From positions 1 to 20,388 of the forward strand of contig JBGTLW010000086.1 in the NCBI GenBank assembly GCA_041743835.1: a stretch of 20,388 nt of DNA, read 5' to 3'. The position numbers and the translations under genes are program-made. This stretch comes from JBGTLW01 sp041743835. GTDB taxonomy: Bacteria; Planctomycetota; Phycisphaerae; Phycisphaerales; Phycisphaeraceae. The notes below the pieces were generated by a model. That model was given only the letters and a program-made list of their open reading frames with translations. It did no database searches and had not been told where the DNA came from. Positions 14,038 through 20,388 of this stretch are shown here, piece by piece; positions within the stretch are counted from its first letter, which is position 1; every line of letters begins with the position of its first letter.

Positions 14038-15120
14038 TCAATCCTTTGTTGACTCAATATCCGGCGACGGCTCGATGCCGCCGACGGGGGTCGGGTTCAA
14101 TTCGAACTGGAACGCTACTTTCGCTGCGGGAAGGTGCTCGTCGGGCTGGTCGATCCGGCTGTGGAGCATGTCCACGGCCAGGGCACCCATCTGTTCGTGG
14201 GGGATGATCATGCTGGGCAGGCGCAGGCCATAGAGCGACAGCCGGCCCTCGCTGAAGGAGGTCAGGGCCAGGTCGTCGGGGACGGTCAGGCCCAGGCGTT
14301 GCGCGGCGAGGAGGATCATGCCCGCCTCGTTGTTGCTGTAGGCGACGATGGCGGTGGGGCGGTCGGCTGAGCCGAGGATGCTTAGCTGCGGGTCGGTCCA
14401 GAACTCGAGCGCGGCTTTGTTGCGCCAGCCTCGGTCGGCGAAGTCGATGCGGGTCGGTTCGAGGCCGGCATCCCGCATGGCCTGGGCGTAGCCCTCCCAG
14501 CGTTCGTACTGGCTGTAGTGCTCGTCGGGCTGATGGCGGAAGCTGCAGTGCGTGTCCGCGTAGGCGATGCGGCGATGTCCCTGCTGGAGCAGGTGCCGGG
14601 TGAGGCGGAGACTGGCGTCGTGGTCGTCGGGCCGGATGCAGTCGTGTTCGCGTCGGCAGTTGAGCCAGATCGCGGGGTGTCCGCTGGCGTCAATGAGCGA
14701 TTCCATGCCAGCGGGGATTCGTTTGTGGTAGTTGACCAGCAGGCCGTCGGCCGACCACTCGCGGAGGATGCGTGGGACAAAGGCATCGTCGGTGGCCGCG
14801 TCGTCTGAGAGCTTGGCCAGGGTCATGTGGAGGTGGCGTTCGCTCAGGGCATCGTGGATCGACCCGAGGAGGCGGGGCGGGATGGTGCTGCGCGACATGT
14901 CGGCACTGATGAGCAGGGCGATGTTGCCGAAGCGTCCGGTGGAGGTGGCGCGTGCGGCGACGTTGGGCCGGTACCCCAGTTGCTGTGCGATCTTGTGGAT
15001 CTTGCGTGCCCTTGCGACGGCATCTGGCCTCTGGGGGACATAGCGGCCGGACAGGATGGATGACGCGGTCATCTTGGACACGTTGGCTTGGGCGGCGATA
15101 TGGTCGAGTGTGATTCGCAT
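14038..15120 (-). CDS. LacI-family transcriptional regulator
   Basis: A 360-residue protein with an N-terminal helix-turn-helix, ITLDHIAAQANVSKMTASSI then LSGRYV (about 3-28), which matches the LacI pattern 'T..DIA..AGVS..TVS..L'. The second half is the periplasmic-binding-protein-like sensor domain (about 65-345), with GNIALLIS, DGLLVNY, a shortened PAIWLNC region, HLLQQGHRRIAYAD and PTAIVAYSNNEAGMILLAAQRLGLTVPDDLALTSF, the last being the standard C-terminal LacI core. It normally represses its neighbours until a sugar effector binds. It heads the lyase locus and is the obvious local regulator. A TTGACA/TATTAT promoter lies 34 bases upstream of the ATG. There is no clear Shine-Dalgarno. The effector cannot be read from the sequence. 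Confidence 0.92.
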   Translation of the reverse strand: MRITLDHIAAQANVSKMTASSILSGRYVPQRPDAVARARKIHKIAQQLGYRPNVAARATSTGRFGNIALLISADMSRSTIPPRLLGSIHDALSERHLHMTLAKLSDDAATDDAFVPRILREWSADGLLVNYHKRIPAGMESLIDASGHPAIWLNCRREHDCIRPDDHDASLRLTRHLLQQGHRRIAYADTHCSFRHQPDEHYSQYERWEGYAQAMRDAGLEPTRIDFADRGWRNKAALEFWTDPQLSILGSADRPTAIVAYSNNEAGMILLAAQRLGLTVPDDLALTSFSEGRLSLYGLRLPSMIIPHEQMGALAVDMLHSRIDQPDEHLPAAKVAFQFELNPTPVGGIEPSPDIESTKD

Positions 15121-15153
15121 GATGAGGCGATTTGCGGACTGTTTCTTACCGAT

Positions 15154-15181
15154 ATAATAAGCCAGAATCGATGCTTGTCAA
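15154..15181 (-). promoter_or_regulatory. Sigma70-type promoter for the LacI gene
   Basis: On the minus strand TTGACA (15181-15176) is followed after 16 bases by TATTAT (15159-15154), five of six matches to TATAAT. Transcription would begin near 15147, giving a leader of about 27 bases. The same bases contain TATAAT on the plus strand (15153-15158), but no matching -35 box or gene lies in that direction. Confidence 0.6.
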
Positions 15182-15207
15182 GGCTTTTTCGCTGATTTCA
15201 TGTTAGG

Positions 15208-15224
15208 GGTTACCACTAGTGACC
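15208..15224. promoter_or_regulatory. Imperfect palindrome upstream of the LacI promoter, possible operator
   Basis: GGTTACCACTAGTGACC has six of eight symmetric positions paired about base 15216 and contains the exact 8-bp palindrome CACTAGTG. It lies 26 bases upstream of the -35 box. It is the only symmetric element I see in this part of the 229-base gap and could be an autoregulatory site. Confidence 0.25.
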
Positions 15225-15284
15225 GAAGCGGGTTTGTGTAGCAGGAGTGGCGTTTTTGGGTTTCAATGGGCATTGTGGGGCGGG

Positions 15285-15298
15285 GGGCCTTACGGCCC
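15285..15298 (-). terminator. GNRA-type hairpin downstream of the coiled-coil gene
   Basis: On the minus strand the transcript reads GGGCC-GUAA-GGCCC, a five-pair GC stem closed by a GNRA-class tetraloop, 51 bases after the coiled-coil gene's stop. No U-run follows. It lies directly next to the triple 13-bp repeat and may form one composite 3' element with it. Confidence 0.45.
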
Positions 15299-15337
15299 GC
15301 GCTAAACAAAGGCGTTAAACGAATGCGCTAAACGGCG
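15299..15337. repeat. Three tandem 13-bp repeats (GCGYTAAAC core)
   Basis: Units are GCGCTAAACAAAG, GCGTTAAACGAAT and GCGCTAAACGGCG, spaced exactly 13 bases apart. The nine-base core differs at one position only. The array is non-coding, between the coiled-coil gene stop and the GNRA hairpin. It could be a protein-binding array or part of a dispersed intergenic repeat. Confidence 0.6.
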
Positions 15338-15349
15338 GGGTGTGAATGC

Positions 15350-16222
15350 TCACTTTGCGTTGCGACTCGATACGCGAGCGACCCAGGCGGTGTCGGCGGC
15401 TATGGCCCTTTCCAAGTCGAGGACTTCCTGCTTGACTTTGCGCAGCTCAGCTTCCGCCTCGAAGCGCAGCCGTGAGGCCTGCTGATACTCCTGCTGGGCT
15501 TTGTAGTATTCCTTGCGGAGCTGGTTGATCCGCTCATCCTTGTGCTGGATGCTTCCGCTTTCGAATTGGTCCGCGCGGTAGGCGACCACCGCTGCCCTTG
15601 CCTCTTCCAGGGCTTCCAAGGCTGCGGCCACCGTTTCGTCGTCCCTTAGCGCTTCATCCTCCATCGCCACGATGCTTGCTTTGGCGTCCATGACGCTTTG
15701 CGAGGCTGCGGCCATGCGGGGAGAGGTGGAGTTCGAGCCTGTCCTGATCGAGCTTTCGCGGAGGAACTCTTCCGCTGACGCCAGCCGGCCAAGGGCCTGT
15801 TGGTACGGTTGGGTTTCCCTCAGTGATGCCAGGACCGGCTCGACTGCGGCGTCGTATCGGGATCGAGCCTTGTTTGCTGCGGTATGGAGCCGGACCAATT
15901 CGGGATCGCTCGCACCCCCCTCGGGTTCTCCCGCGTCTTTGAGGGCCTGGGCCGCACGAGTGACGGGGAACATGGCACTTTCCACATCCTCGCGGGCCAT
16001 GCTCACCTTGCCTTCAAGCGAGGCATACGTCGCCGCCAGTTCCTTTGCTTTGGCCTGGTTCTGTCGAATCCGTCCCTGGACTTGCTTGATCTGTTCCTTA
16101 GCGACCTGCTCTTCCTTCTTGTCATTCTTCTTTTTAGCCGCCTCCGCGGGCAATGCACCGAGGCACGCGACCAGACAGGCAACCAGGAGGCACAACGGGA
16201 TGGTGAGTCTTACAGGATTCAT
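15350..16222 (-). CDS. Exported coiled-coil protein of unknown function
   Basis: A 290-residue protein. The N-terminus is a signal sequence, MNPVRLTIPLCLLVACLVAC, with two possible lipobox cysteines (LVAC at C16 or C20) or, alternatively, signal peptidase I cleavage after AEA at residue 28. The mature protein starts Lys-rich (KKKNDKKEEQVAKEQIKQ) and is almost entirely predicted alpha-helical, rich in Ala, Glu, Gln and Lys, with heptad-like stretches at about 35-90 and 215-285 and a Ser/Thr/Gly-rich hinge near 175-187. I recognise no domain. It sits between the sulfatase and the LacI gene but has its own strong promoter (16229-16256), so it need not belong to the lyase locus. A periplasmic or outer-envelope structural role is the most that can be inferred. 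Confidence 0.7.
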   Translation of the reverse strand: MNPVRLTIPLCLLVACLVACLGALPAEAAKKKNDKKEEQVAKEQIKQVQGRIRQNQAKAKELAATYASLEGKVSMAREDVESAMFPVTRAAQALKDAGEPEGGASDPELVRLHTAANKARSRYDAAVEPVLASLRETQPYQQALGRLASAEEFLRESSIRTGSNSTSPRMAAASQSVMDAKASIVAMEDEALRDDETVAAALEALEEARAAVVAYRADQFESGSIQHKDERINQLRKEYYKAQQEYQQASRLRFEAEAELRKVKQEVLDLERAIAADTAWVARVSSRNAK

Positions 16223-16228
16223 ACCCCT

Positions 16229-16256
16229 ATTTTACCGGTATAATGTACCGTGTCAA
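16229..16256 (-). promoter_or_regulatory. Sigma70-type promoter of the coiled-coil gene, possibly leaderless
   Basis: TTGACA (16256-16251), 16 bases, then TAAAAT (16234-16229) read toward the ATG at 16222. Only six bases separate the -10 box from the ATG, so transcription would begin at or next to the start codon, and there is no usable Shine-Dalgarno. The spacer holds the inverted repeat CGGTA-CATTA-TACCG, a possible repressor site. Confidence 0.55.
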
Positions 16257-16288
16257 TAGCCTTTTGGCTCATTTGGTCATACTTTTTC

Positions 16289-17719
16289 TCAGAGGCTCAG
16301 CCCCTGCTGGATGTACGCGAAGGGGTCTTCGATGCGTCGTAGTTGCTCGCGGAGCAGGCCGATCAACTGGTCGCACTGGCCGGGGCTTTGTTGGCTGACA
16401 TCGCGTAGTTGATAGGGGTCAGCATCGTTGTCGTAGAGGTGTAGCATCGGTTGGGCGGCAGCGTCCGACTGGCCCAGCACAAGCGTATGGCGATGCGTGC
16501 GCAGCCCCCGGAGCCCCCGGAGCCCCCGGAGCCCCGTCCCGTCCAGACCGCAGTGACTGTATAGCGCCGCGTCGGGCCGGTTGCCGCGTTCGCCCCGGAG
16601 GATGCCGCTGTAGTCCCGGCCCTGGACACCCGCGGGCACACCAGACCCAAGCCCCAGCAAGCCAAGCAGCGTCGGCATCAGGTCGGGGGCGCTTATCAAC
16701 AGGTCGTCGCTGGTGCCGGCCGGTATGACCCCTGGCAGGCGGGCCACAAACGGCACACGCATCGCCTCGTCGAACCAGACACCTTTATGCATCAGCCGAT
16801 GGCTGCCCATCATCTCGCCATGGTCCGAGGTAAACACCACCAGCGTTTGCTCAGCCAACCCCAGTTGGTCCAACTCGTGGAGGACCCGGCCCAACTGGTC
16901 ATCCACACCGCTCACCATGGCGAAATGGTCAGCCACGCCGCGTATGGCTTTTCGTGTCTGCGGGTCATCGCTGTGGAGGTCCACGTTGGCTCGGTTGAGC
17001 AGTTCGTGCGGGGTCGCGTCCCGGTACAGGTCTCGGTAGCGCTGCGGGACGAGGTTAAACGGCGTGTGCGGCGGGTTGTTCGAGATGAACAAAGCGAAGG
17101 GCTGCGATGCGTCACGAAAGCGACCGCCGCGGTTATGCAGGTAGTCGATGGCGACGTCGGCCTCATGCTCCGGGGACCACTGCTCGAAGCAGGTGCGCGA
17201 TTCGCGTGGCGCGTCGCCGATCCAGTATTGCGGGGCGAGGTGGTTGTCGTAGGTGTTGTAGGCGTGCCAGTAGCCGATCCCGTGCCGCCTTGCCGGGGGC
17301 GTGTACTCGTTCCACGCCAGGCCCTGGAAGCCCGGCGGCATGACGTAAGGCTCGCGCGGACGCTCGAGGTGCCACTTGCCGAGGTACCCCACGCTGTAGC
17401 CGGCGCCCGCCAGCACGTCAGTGAAGCACACGTCATGCTCGCGCAGCTCCCATGTCCGTTGCGGGTGGCTGTTGCAGTTGTGCAGCACGCCGTTGCGATG
17501 CCAGTAGTTCCCCGTCATCAGCATGGCGCGGTAGGGCGAGCAGATCGGGAGGTTGCTGACCGCATGGGTGAGGGTCAAGCCTTGGCTTGCGAGGCGGTCG
17601 ATGTGCGGCGTTCGCACCGGGTCGCCGCCGCGATAGCCGCAGGAGAAAGCCCTCATCTGGTCTGCAAAGACAAAGAGCAGGTTCGGTCGCTGTGTTGACG
17701 GAGCGCGCGGATGTGTCAT
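16289..17719 (-). CDS. Formylglycine-type sulfatase (family S1), apparently without signal peptide
   Basis: A 476-residue protein of normal S1 sulfatase length. RPNLLFVFADQMR (11-23) supplies the metal-binding Asp (D20). ICSPYRAMLMTG (59-70) is the C-x-P-x-R activation motif, with C60 to be converted to formylglycine. GYLGKWHLERP (111-121) and VVFTSDHGEMMGSHRLMHKG (294-313) carry the expected active-site Lys/His and the second Asp-His metal pair (D299, H300). It would hydrolyse sulfate esters from a carbohydrate or small molecule. The N-terminus, MTHPRAPSTQRPNLLF, shows no signal peptide, and an in-frame stop lies close upstream with no other start, so the enzyme looks cytoplasmic. No clear Shine-Dalgarno is seen. 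A GLR tripeptide is repeated four times at about 397-408. The substrate is unknown; it could serve the adjacent lyase locus. Confidence 0.9.
   Translation of the reverse strand: MTHPRAPSTQRPNLLFVFADQMRAFSCGYRGGDPVRTPHIDRLASQGLTLTHAVSNLPICSPYRAMLMTGNYWHRNGVLHNCNSHPQRTWELREHDVCFTDVLAGAGYSVGYLGKWHLERPREPYVMPPGFQGLAWNEYTPPARRHGIGYWHAYNTYDNHLAPQYWIGDAPRESRTCFEQWSPEHEADVAIDYLHNRGGRFRDASQPFALFISNNPPHTPFNLVPQRYRDLYRDATPHELLNRANVDLHSDDPQTRKAIRGVADHFAMVSGVDDQLGRVLHELDQLGLAEQTLVVFTSDHGEMMGSHRLMHKGVWFDEAMRVPFVARLPGVIPAGTSDDLLISAPDLMPTLLGLLGLGSGVPAGVQGRDYSGILRGERGNRPDAALYSHCGLDGTGLRGLRGLRGLRTHRHTLVLGQSDAAAQPMLHLYDNDADPYQLRDVSQQSPGQCDQLIGLLREQLRRIEDPFAYIQQGLSL
16503..16534. repeat. In-frame 9-bp tandem repeat inside the sulfatase gene
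   Basis: Three exact copies of AGCCCCCGG (16503-16511, 16512-16520, 16521-16529) are followed by a partial fourth. They encode Gly-Leu-Arg repeated four times. Because the unit is three codons, copy-number change would lengthen or shorten a loop without shifting the frame. Confidence 0.8.
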
Positions 17720-17776
17720 GTCGGCGTCATGGCTTTCGAGTGGAAGTTACGGATGTTTTGTTATCAGCCGCGGCGG

Positions 17777-18802
17777 TTATCGTTGGTAGATCGGCAGATA
17801 GCGATACGGCACGCCGAGCACGAGGATGGACATGGCGGTGTTGTAGGCCGGGCCGTGGTTGCCGTTCCATGCTCCGTCGGCGCGTTGCTGCCGCAGCAAC
17901 AGGTCGTGGATCCGCGGGTACCACCGCAGGTACTGTTCTTCCCCGGCCTGATACATCGCTTGGACGGCGTAGTATTGGGCGTAGGCGAAGTGTTGGGTGC
18001 CGTCAAAAGCCTTGTCTGCGGGCGTTTCCCAGATGTATTTCAGGCCGTCTGCGACGGCTTCGCTGTCGCGGTGGCCGGTCAATTGCAACGCGAGGACGCA
18101 CGCGGCAGTACGAGCGAAGCCCGGCTTGGTGCCCCGCTTGGTGTATGAGAAGCCCCCGCTGTCGTGTTGGTGGTGCTTGATGTAGTCCACTGCCTTGGTG
18201 ATCACGTCGTCGGGTACGAGGATGCCCGCTTCGTGGGCCGCCGCGAGGGACACGACGACCATGGCGGTGACGGATGTGTCTGCGTCCACGGGCATGGGTT
18301 GATAGCGCCATCCGCCGGCTGGGTTCTGTGCGCGCAGGGTGACCTCCACGGCGGACTTCAGCGCATCGCGTATGTCCTGGCGCGGGCTCATCCCCCAGGC
18401 TTCCGCCAGCGCTAGTGTGGCCAGCGCGTGGTGATACATGTTCCCACCGAAATACCCGCCGTTCTGCTTGCTGGTGGTCAATAGAAACTGCACCGCGCGG
18501 TCGAGTTGCACGCCGTAGCGGTCTGGCCGCTCCACATCGGGGAAGTAGCCTTTGAGCATGAACGCCATGAGGGCCAGGGACGTCTGGGCCGGTTCGCCCC
18601 AACTGCCGTTGTCGAGCTGCGTGCGTGACAGAAACTCCAGCCCCCGCTCGATCGCCTCTTCGGCCTTGGGCGTCAGGTCAATTTCGCGCGTGCGGCCCTG
18701 GGCATGGACTGCCGGGCCCCAGTGAAGCGAACCGAGCGTCACACACAACACCAGCAACAACAGGCTGGTTTGCAGGATGGTGTTATTCAGCGAGAACTTC
18801 AT
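17777..18802 (-). CDS. Secreted prenyltransferase/squalene-oxidase repeat protein (alpha/alpha-toroid)
   Basis: A 341-residue protein from the ATG at 18800-18802, inside the last codons of the upstream gene (20-base overlap); longer in-frame starts lie wholly within that gene and are rejected. A signal peptide (MKFSLNNTILQTSLLLLVL.., cleavage likely after AVHA at residue 34) is followed by repeated helix pairs with the QW-like Gly-aromatic turns typical of terpene-cyclase-type toroids: DNGSWGE (64-70), NGGYFGG (114-120), AGGWRYQ (162-168), SGGFSYT (215-221) and DGAWNGN (309-315). PVDADTS (171-177) only partly resembles the DxDD acid motif of true cyclases, so squalene cyclisation is unlikely. 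Planctomycetes encode many such exported proteins of unknown role. Translation is probably coupled to the upstream Ala/Gln-rich gene. Confidence 0.8.
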   Translation of the reverse strand: MKFSLNNTILQTSLLLLVLCVTLGSLHWGPAVHAQGRTREIDLTPKAEEAIERGLEFLSRTQLDNGSWGEPAQTSLALMAFMLKGYFPDVERPDRYGVQLDRAVQFLLTTSKQNGGYFGGNMYHHALATLALAEAWGMSPRQDIRDALKSAVEVTLRAQNPAGGWRYQPMPVDADTSVTAMVVVSLAAAHEAGILVPDDVITKAVDYIKHHQHDSGGFSYTKRGTKPGFARTAACVLALQLTGHRDSEAVADGLKYIWETPADKAFDGTQHFAYAQYYAVQAMYQAGEEQYLRWYPRIHDLLLRQQRADGAWNGNHGPAYNTAMSILVLGVPYRYLPIYQR

Positions 18803-20388
18803 AGTACGACTCCAGCAGGTTGCGGTACTCGATCGGTAGTTCACGGGCGAAGCGTTGGTGTAGCGCCTGAGGATCGCGTTCGGCCAATCTCTGCCAGCCA
18901 GTTTCCCCAGCTTTGAGGTCGCCGCGACCCACTTCGTTGCCGCCGGGACGGTCCTCGCCGCTGTCGGACTCTGATTCCATGCCGGGCATCGGCGGCTTCT
19001 GGGGCGGGGCTTGGGCCATGGGCATCGGCGTCCCCGCGGGCATACCCATGCCCGGCATCCCGGGCATACCGGGAAGCATTTCCGTGGACATCCCCGGCGT
19101 CTGAGCCATGGCCATCTGACCCGGCAAGCCCATTTCGCCCATCGCCTGGCCAAGAGACTGCTGGGCCTGCTCCATCGCAGCCATGGCCTGTTGCTGGGCC
19201 TCGCCAGCCTGACCGGGTTCACCCGCTGACATCGCCCCCGCAGCCTGAGACATCGCCTCGGCTGCTGCGCTCATGGCCTCTCCCATCGGGCCCGGCATCT
19301 GCTGCGCGAGCTGAGCCGCCTGCTGACTGAGTGCAGATTGCTGAGGACTCATGCCCGGCAGGGTTTGGCCACCGGCCTGGGCGGTACCCTCAGCCAACGC
19401 GGACTGCTGCTGCATCATCTGTCCAAGCTGCTGGCCGGCTTCCATCATCGCGGCGAGTTGCTCGGCTGCCGCGTTCGCTGCTGCGGCCGCCTGGTCCAGT
19501 GCCGCCGCCGCCTCTGCATGAGCCGCCTGCATCGCGGCCGCCTGTCCGCTGTCCATGGCGCCCGCGGCCTGATCCATCGCGGCTTGTGCATCGCCCAAAG
19601 CGTCATTGGTGGGACCACCCGAAAGCGGCTGCATCTGCCCCGCTTGGTCTGCGAGTGCCTGCTGAGCGGGCACGTGACCCGCAAGGTCGCCGCCGGTCTG
19701 AGCGGTTTGCGCCGAATCGCCGGCAAGCGCTTGCTGTTCATCGCGTATTTGCTCGATCGCTGCCGCGGTATCGCGCGCTAACTGCACAGGGTCCATCTGC
19801 GCCTGGGCGATCGCCTCGTCCATGGCACGCACCGCATCACCCAATGCCGACTCTGCAACGCGCTGTGCTGCGGCGGCTTCACCTTGTTCCGCCTGCTGCA
19901 AAGAGGCCGCGGCCTGTTGCATCGCCTGCTCCGCCTGCTGCAACGGATTGGACCCCGGCGAAGCCTGGCTCGCTGCGGCTTGCGCTGCTTCGGATGCTCG
20001 GTTCGCGGCGGCCTGTGCTTCGGCGGCACTGGCTTGGGCCTTCTCGGTGGCGGCGGCGGCTTCGGTCGCGTTGCCGGCTTGTGAGGCCTCGGCTGCTTGC
20101 TGTGCGGCTTGGGCCGCCTGGCTCGCGGCCTGGCCGGACTCGGATGCGGCCTGCTCTGCGGACTTTGCGGCGCTCTCAGCTTGCGCCGCCTGTGGCGACC
20201 CCTGCGGTGCGGACTCGGCGGCGCTGGCGGCCGACTCGGCTGATGCCTGGGCGGCCTGCGCGGATTGCTGTGCGGCGTCGGCTGCGGCTTGTGCTGGTGA
20301 TGGTTGTGTGGCTTGCGCTGCGGCCTGTGCCGCTTCCGATGCACGGTTCGCGGCGGCTTGCGCTTCGGCGGCACTGGCTTGGGCCTTC
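18783..20388 (-). CDS. Ala/Gln-rich low-complexity protein, C-terminal part (runs off right edge)
   Basis: The frame is open from the right edge to the TAA at 18783-18785, giving at least 534 residues; the true start is outside the window. Most of it is low-complexity helix built of Ala, Gln, Glu and Ser (for example MQQAEQAMQQAAASLQQAEQ), expected to form long coiled coils. A Met/Pro/Gly segment (GMPGMPGMGMPAGTPMPMAQ) and an acidic linker precede a short ordered C-terminus, ARELPIEYRNLLESYYEVLAE. That ending and the pairing with a prenyltransferase-repeat gene resemble large planctomycete membrane proteins of the DUF4175 type, but the N-terminal membrane part is not visible, so this is a tentative analogy. 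Two near-identical DNA segments 345 bases apart show internal duplication. It overlaps the downstream gene by 20 bases. Confidence 0.7.
   Translation of the reverse strand, partial: KAQASAAEAQAAANRASEAAQAAAQATQPSPAQAAADAAQQSAQAAQASAESAASAAESAPQGSPQAAQAESAAKSAEQAASESGQAASQAAQAAQQAAEASQAGNATEAAAATEKAQASAAEAQAAANRASEAAQAAASQASPGSNPLQQAEQAMQQAAASLQQAEQGEAAAAQRVAESALGDAVRAMDEAIAQAQMDPVQLARDTAAAIEQIRDEQQALAGDSAQTAQTGGDLAGHVPAQQALADQAGQMQPLSGGPTNDALGDAQAAMDQAAGAMDSGQAAAMQAAHAEAAAALDQAAAAANAAAEQLAAMMEAGQQLGQMMQQQSALAEGTAQAGGQTLPGMSPQQSALSQQAAQLAQQMPGPMGEAMSAAAEAMSQAAGAMSAGEPGQAGEAQQQAMAAMEQAQQSLGQAMGEMGLPGQMAMAQTPGMSTEMLPGMPGMPGMGMPAGTPMPMAQAPPQKPPMPGMESESDSGEDRPGGNEVGRGDLKAGETGWQRLAERDPQALHQRFARELPIEYRNLLESYYEVLAE
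19987..20388. repeat. 57-bp direct repeat with 345-bp period inside the Ala/Gln-rich gene
   Basis: 19987-20043 and 20332-20388 match at 53 of 57 positions by eye and are exactly 345 bases (115 codons) apart, so the repeat is in frame. The second copy ends at the window edge and may continue. This suggests a tandem 115-residue unit in the protein rather than chance low-complexity similarity. Confidence 0.65.

Noticed and set aside
15153..15158. Plus-strand TATAAT suggesting a divergent promoter
   Set aside because: No -35 box at proper distance and no plus-strand gene downstream; the same bases are better explained by the minus-strand LacI promoter.
15299..15337. The three 13-bp repeats as a small CRISPR array or an origin iteron set
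   Set aside because: Units are contiguous with no unique spacers and too short for CRISPR; there is no replication gene or AT-rich region nearby.
18803..19222. A long N-terminal extension of the prenyltransferase-repeat protein up to 19222
   Set aside because: The extension is Arg/Trp/Pro-rich, lies wholly inside the Ala/Gln-rich gene in another frame, and precedes a clear signal peptide beginning at 18802.

Overview
This is a GC-rich bacterial window whose gene content points to a planctomycete, most likely the Phycisphaerae or a close relative. The pointers are two PEP-CTERM exported proteins, an H-X9-DG type pseudopilin (DUF1559-like), a formylglycine-type sulfatase, a LacI regulator heading a polysaccharide-degradation cluster, and an Ala/Gln-rich protein paired with a squalene-cyclase-like repeat protein. 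The taxonomic call is an inference from gene families; there is no rRNA or other marker gene.

Layout. At the far left the C-terminal tail of an IS66-like transposase (+ strand) ends about 20 bases before a secreted clan GH-A glycoside hydrolase (162-1472, +). Everything else is on the minus strand and reads right to left. The core (15120 down to 1504) looks like one polysaccharide-utilisation locus. In transcription order it holds a LacI-family regulator, two PEP-CTERM proteins, an H-X9-DG pseudopilin, a two-module pectate-lyase-3 type beta-helix protein, a PL8-family lyase (copy B), a BNR_4 beta-propeller protein, a small fossil of a third PL8 gene, a second complete PL8-family lyase (copy A) and an SSS-family sodium/solute symporter. 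The convergent GH-A hydrolase may belong to the same function.

Upstream (right) of the regulator lie an exported coiled-coil protein of unknown function with a strong, possibly leaderless promoter, an S1-type sulfatase with no visible signal peptide, a secreted prenyltransferase/squalene-oxidase repeat protein, and the C-terminal part of a very Ala/Gln-rich protein that runs off the right edge. The last two overlap by 20 bases and look co-transcribed.

Proposed working model (inference): exported PL8 lyases, the beta-helix protein and the propeller protein cut an acidic, uronate-containing and possibly sulfated polysaccharide. The GH-A enzyme and the sulfatase process oligosaccharides, the symporter imports the products, and the LacI protein senses one of them. 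The most interesting points are that both PL8 enzymes carry Asp where characterised PL8 lyases have the catalytic Asn; that a fossil PL8 C-terminus overlaps the stop codon of the BNR_4 gene; and that the LacI/PEP-CTERM junction carries two adjacent perfect inverted repeats. I found no CRISPR array, tRNA, rRNA or defence system. There is no gene-free stretch longer than 300 bases; the largest gap is 15121-15349, described below.
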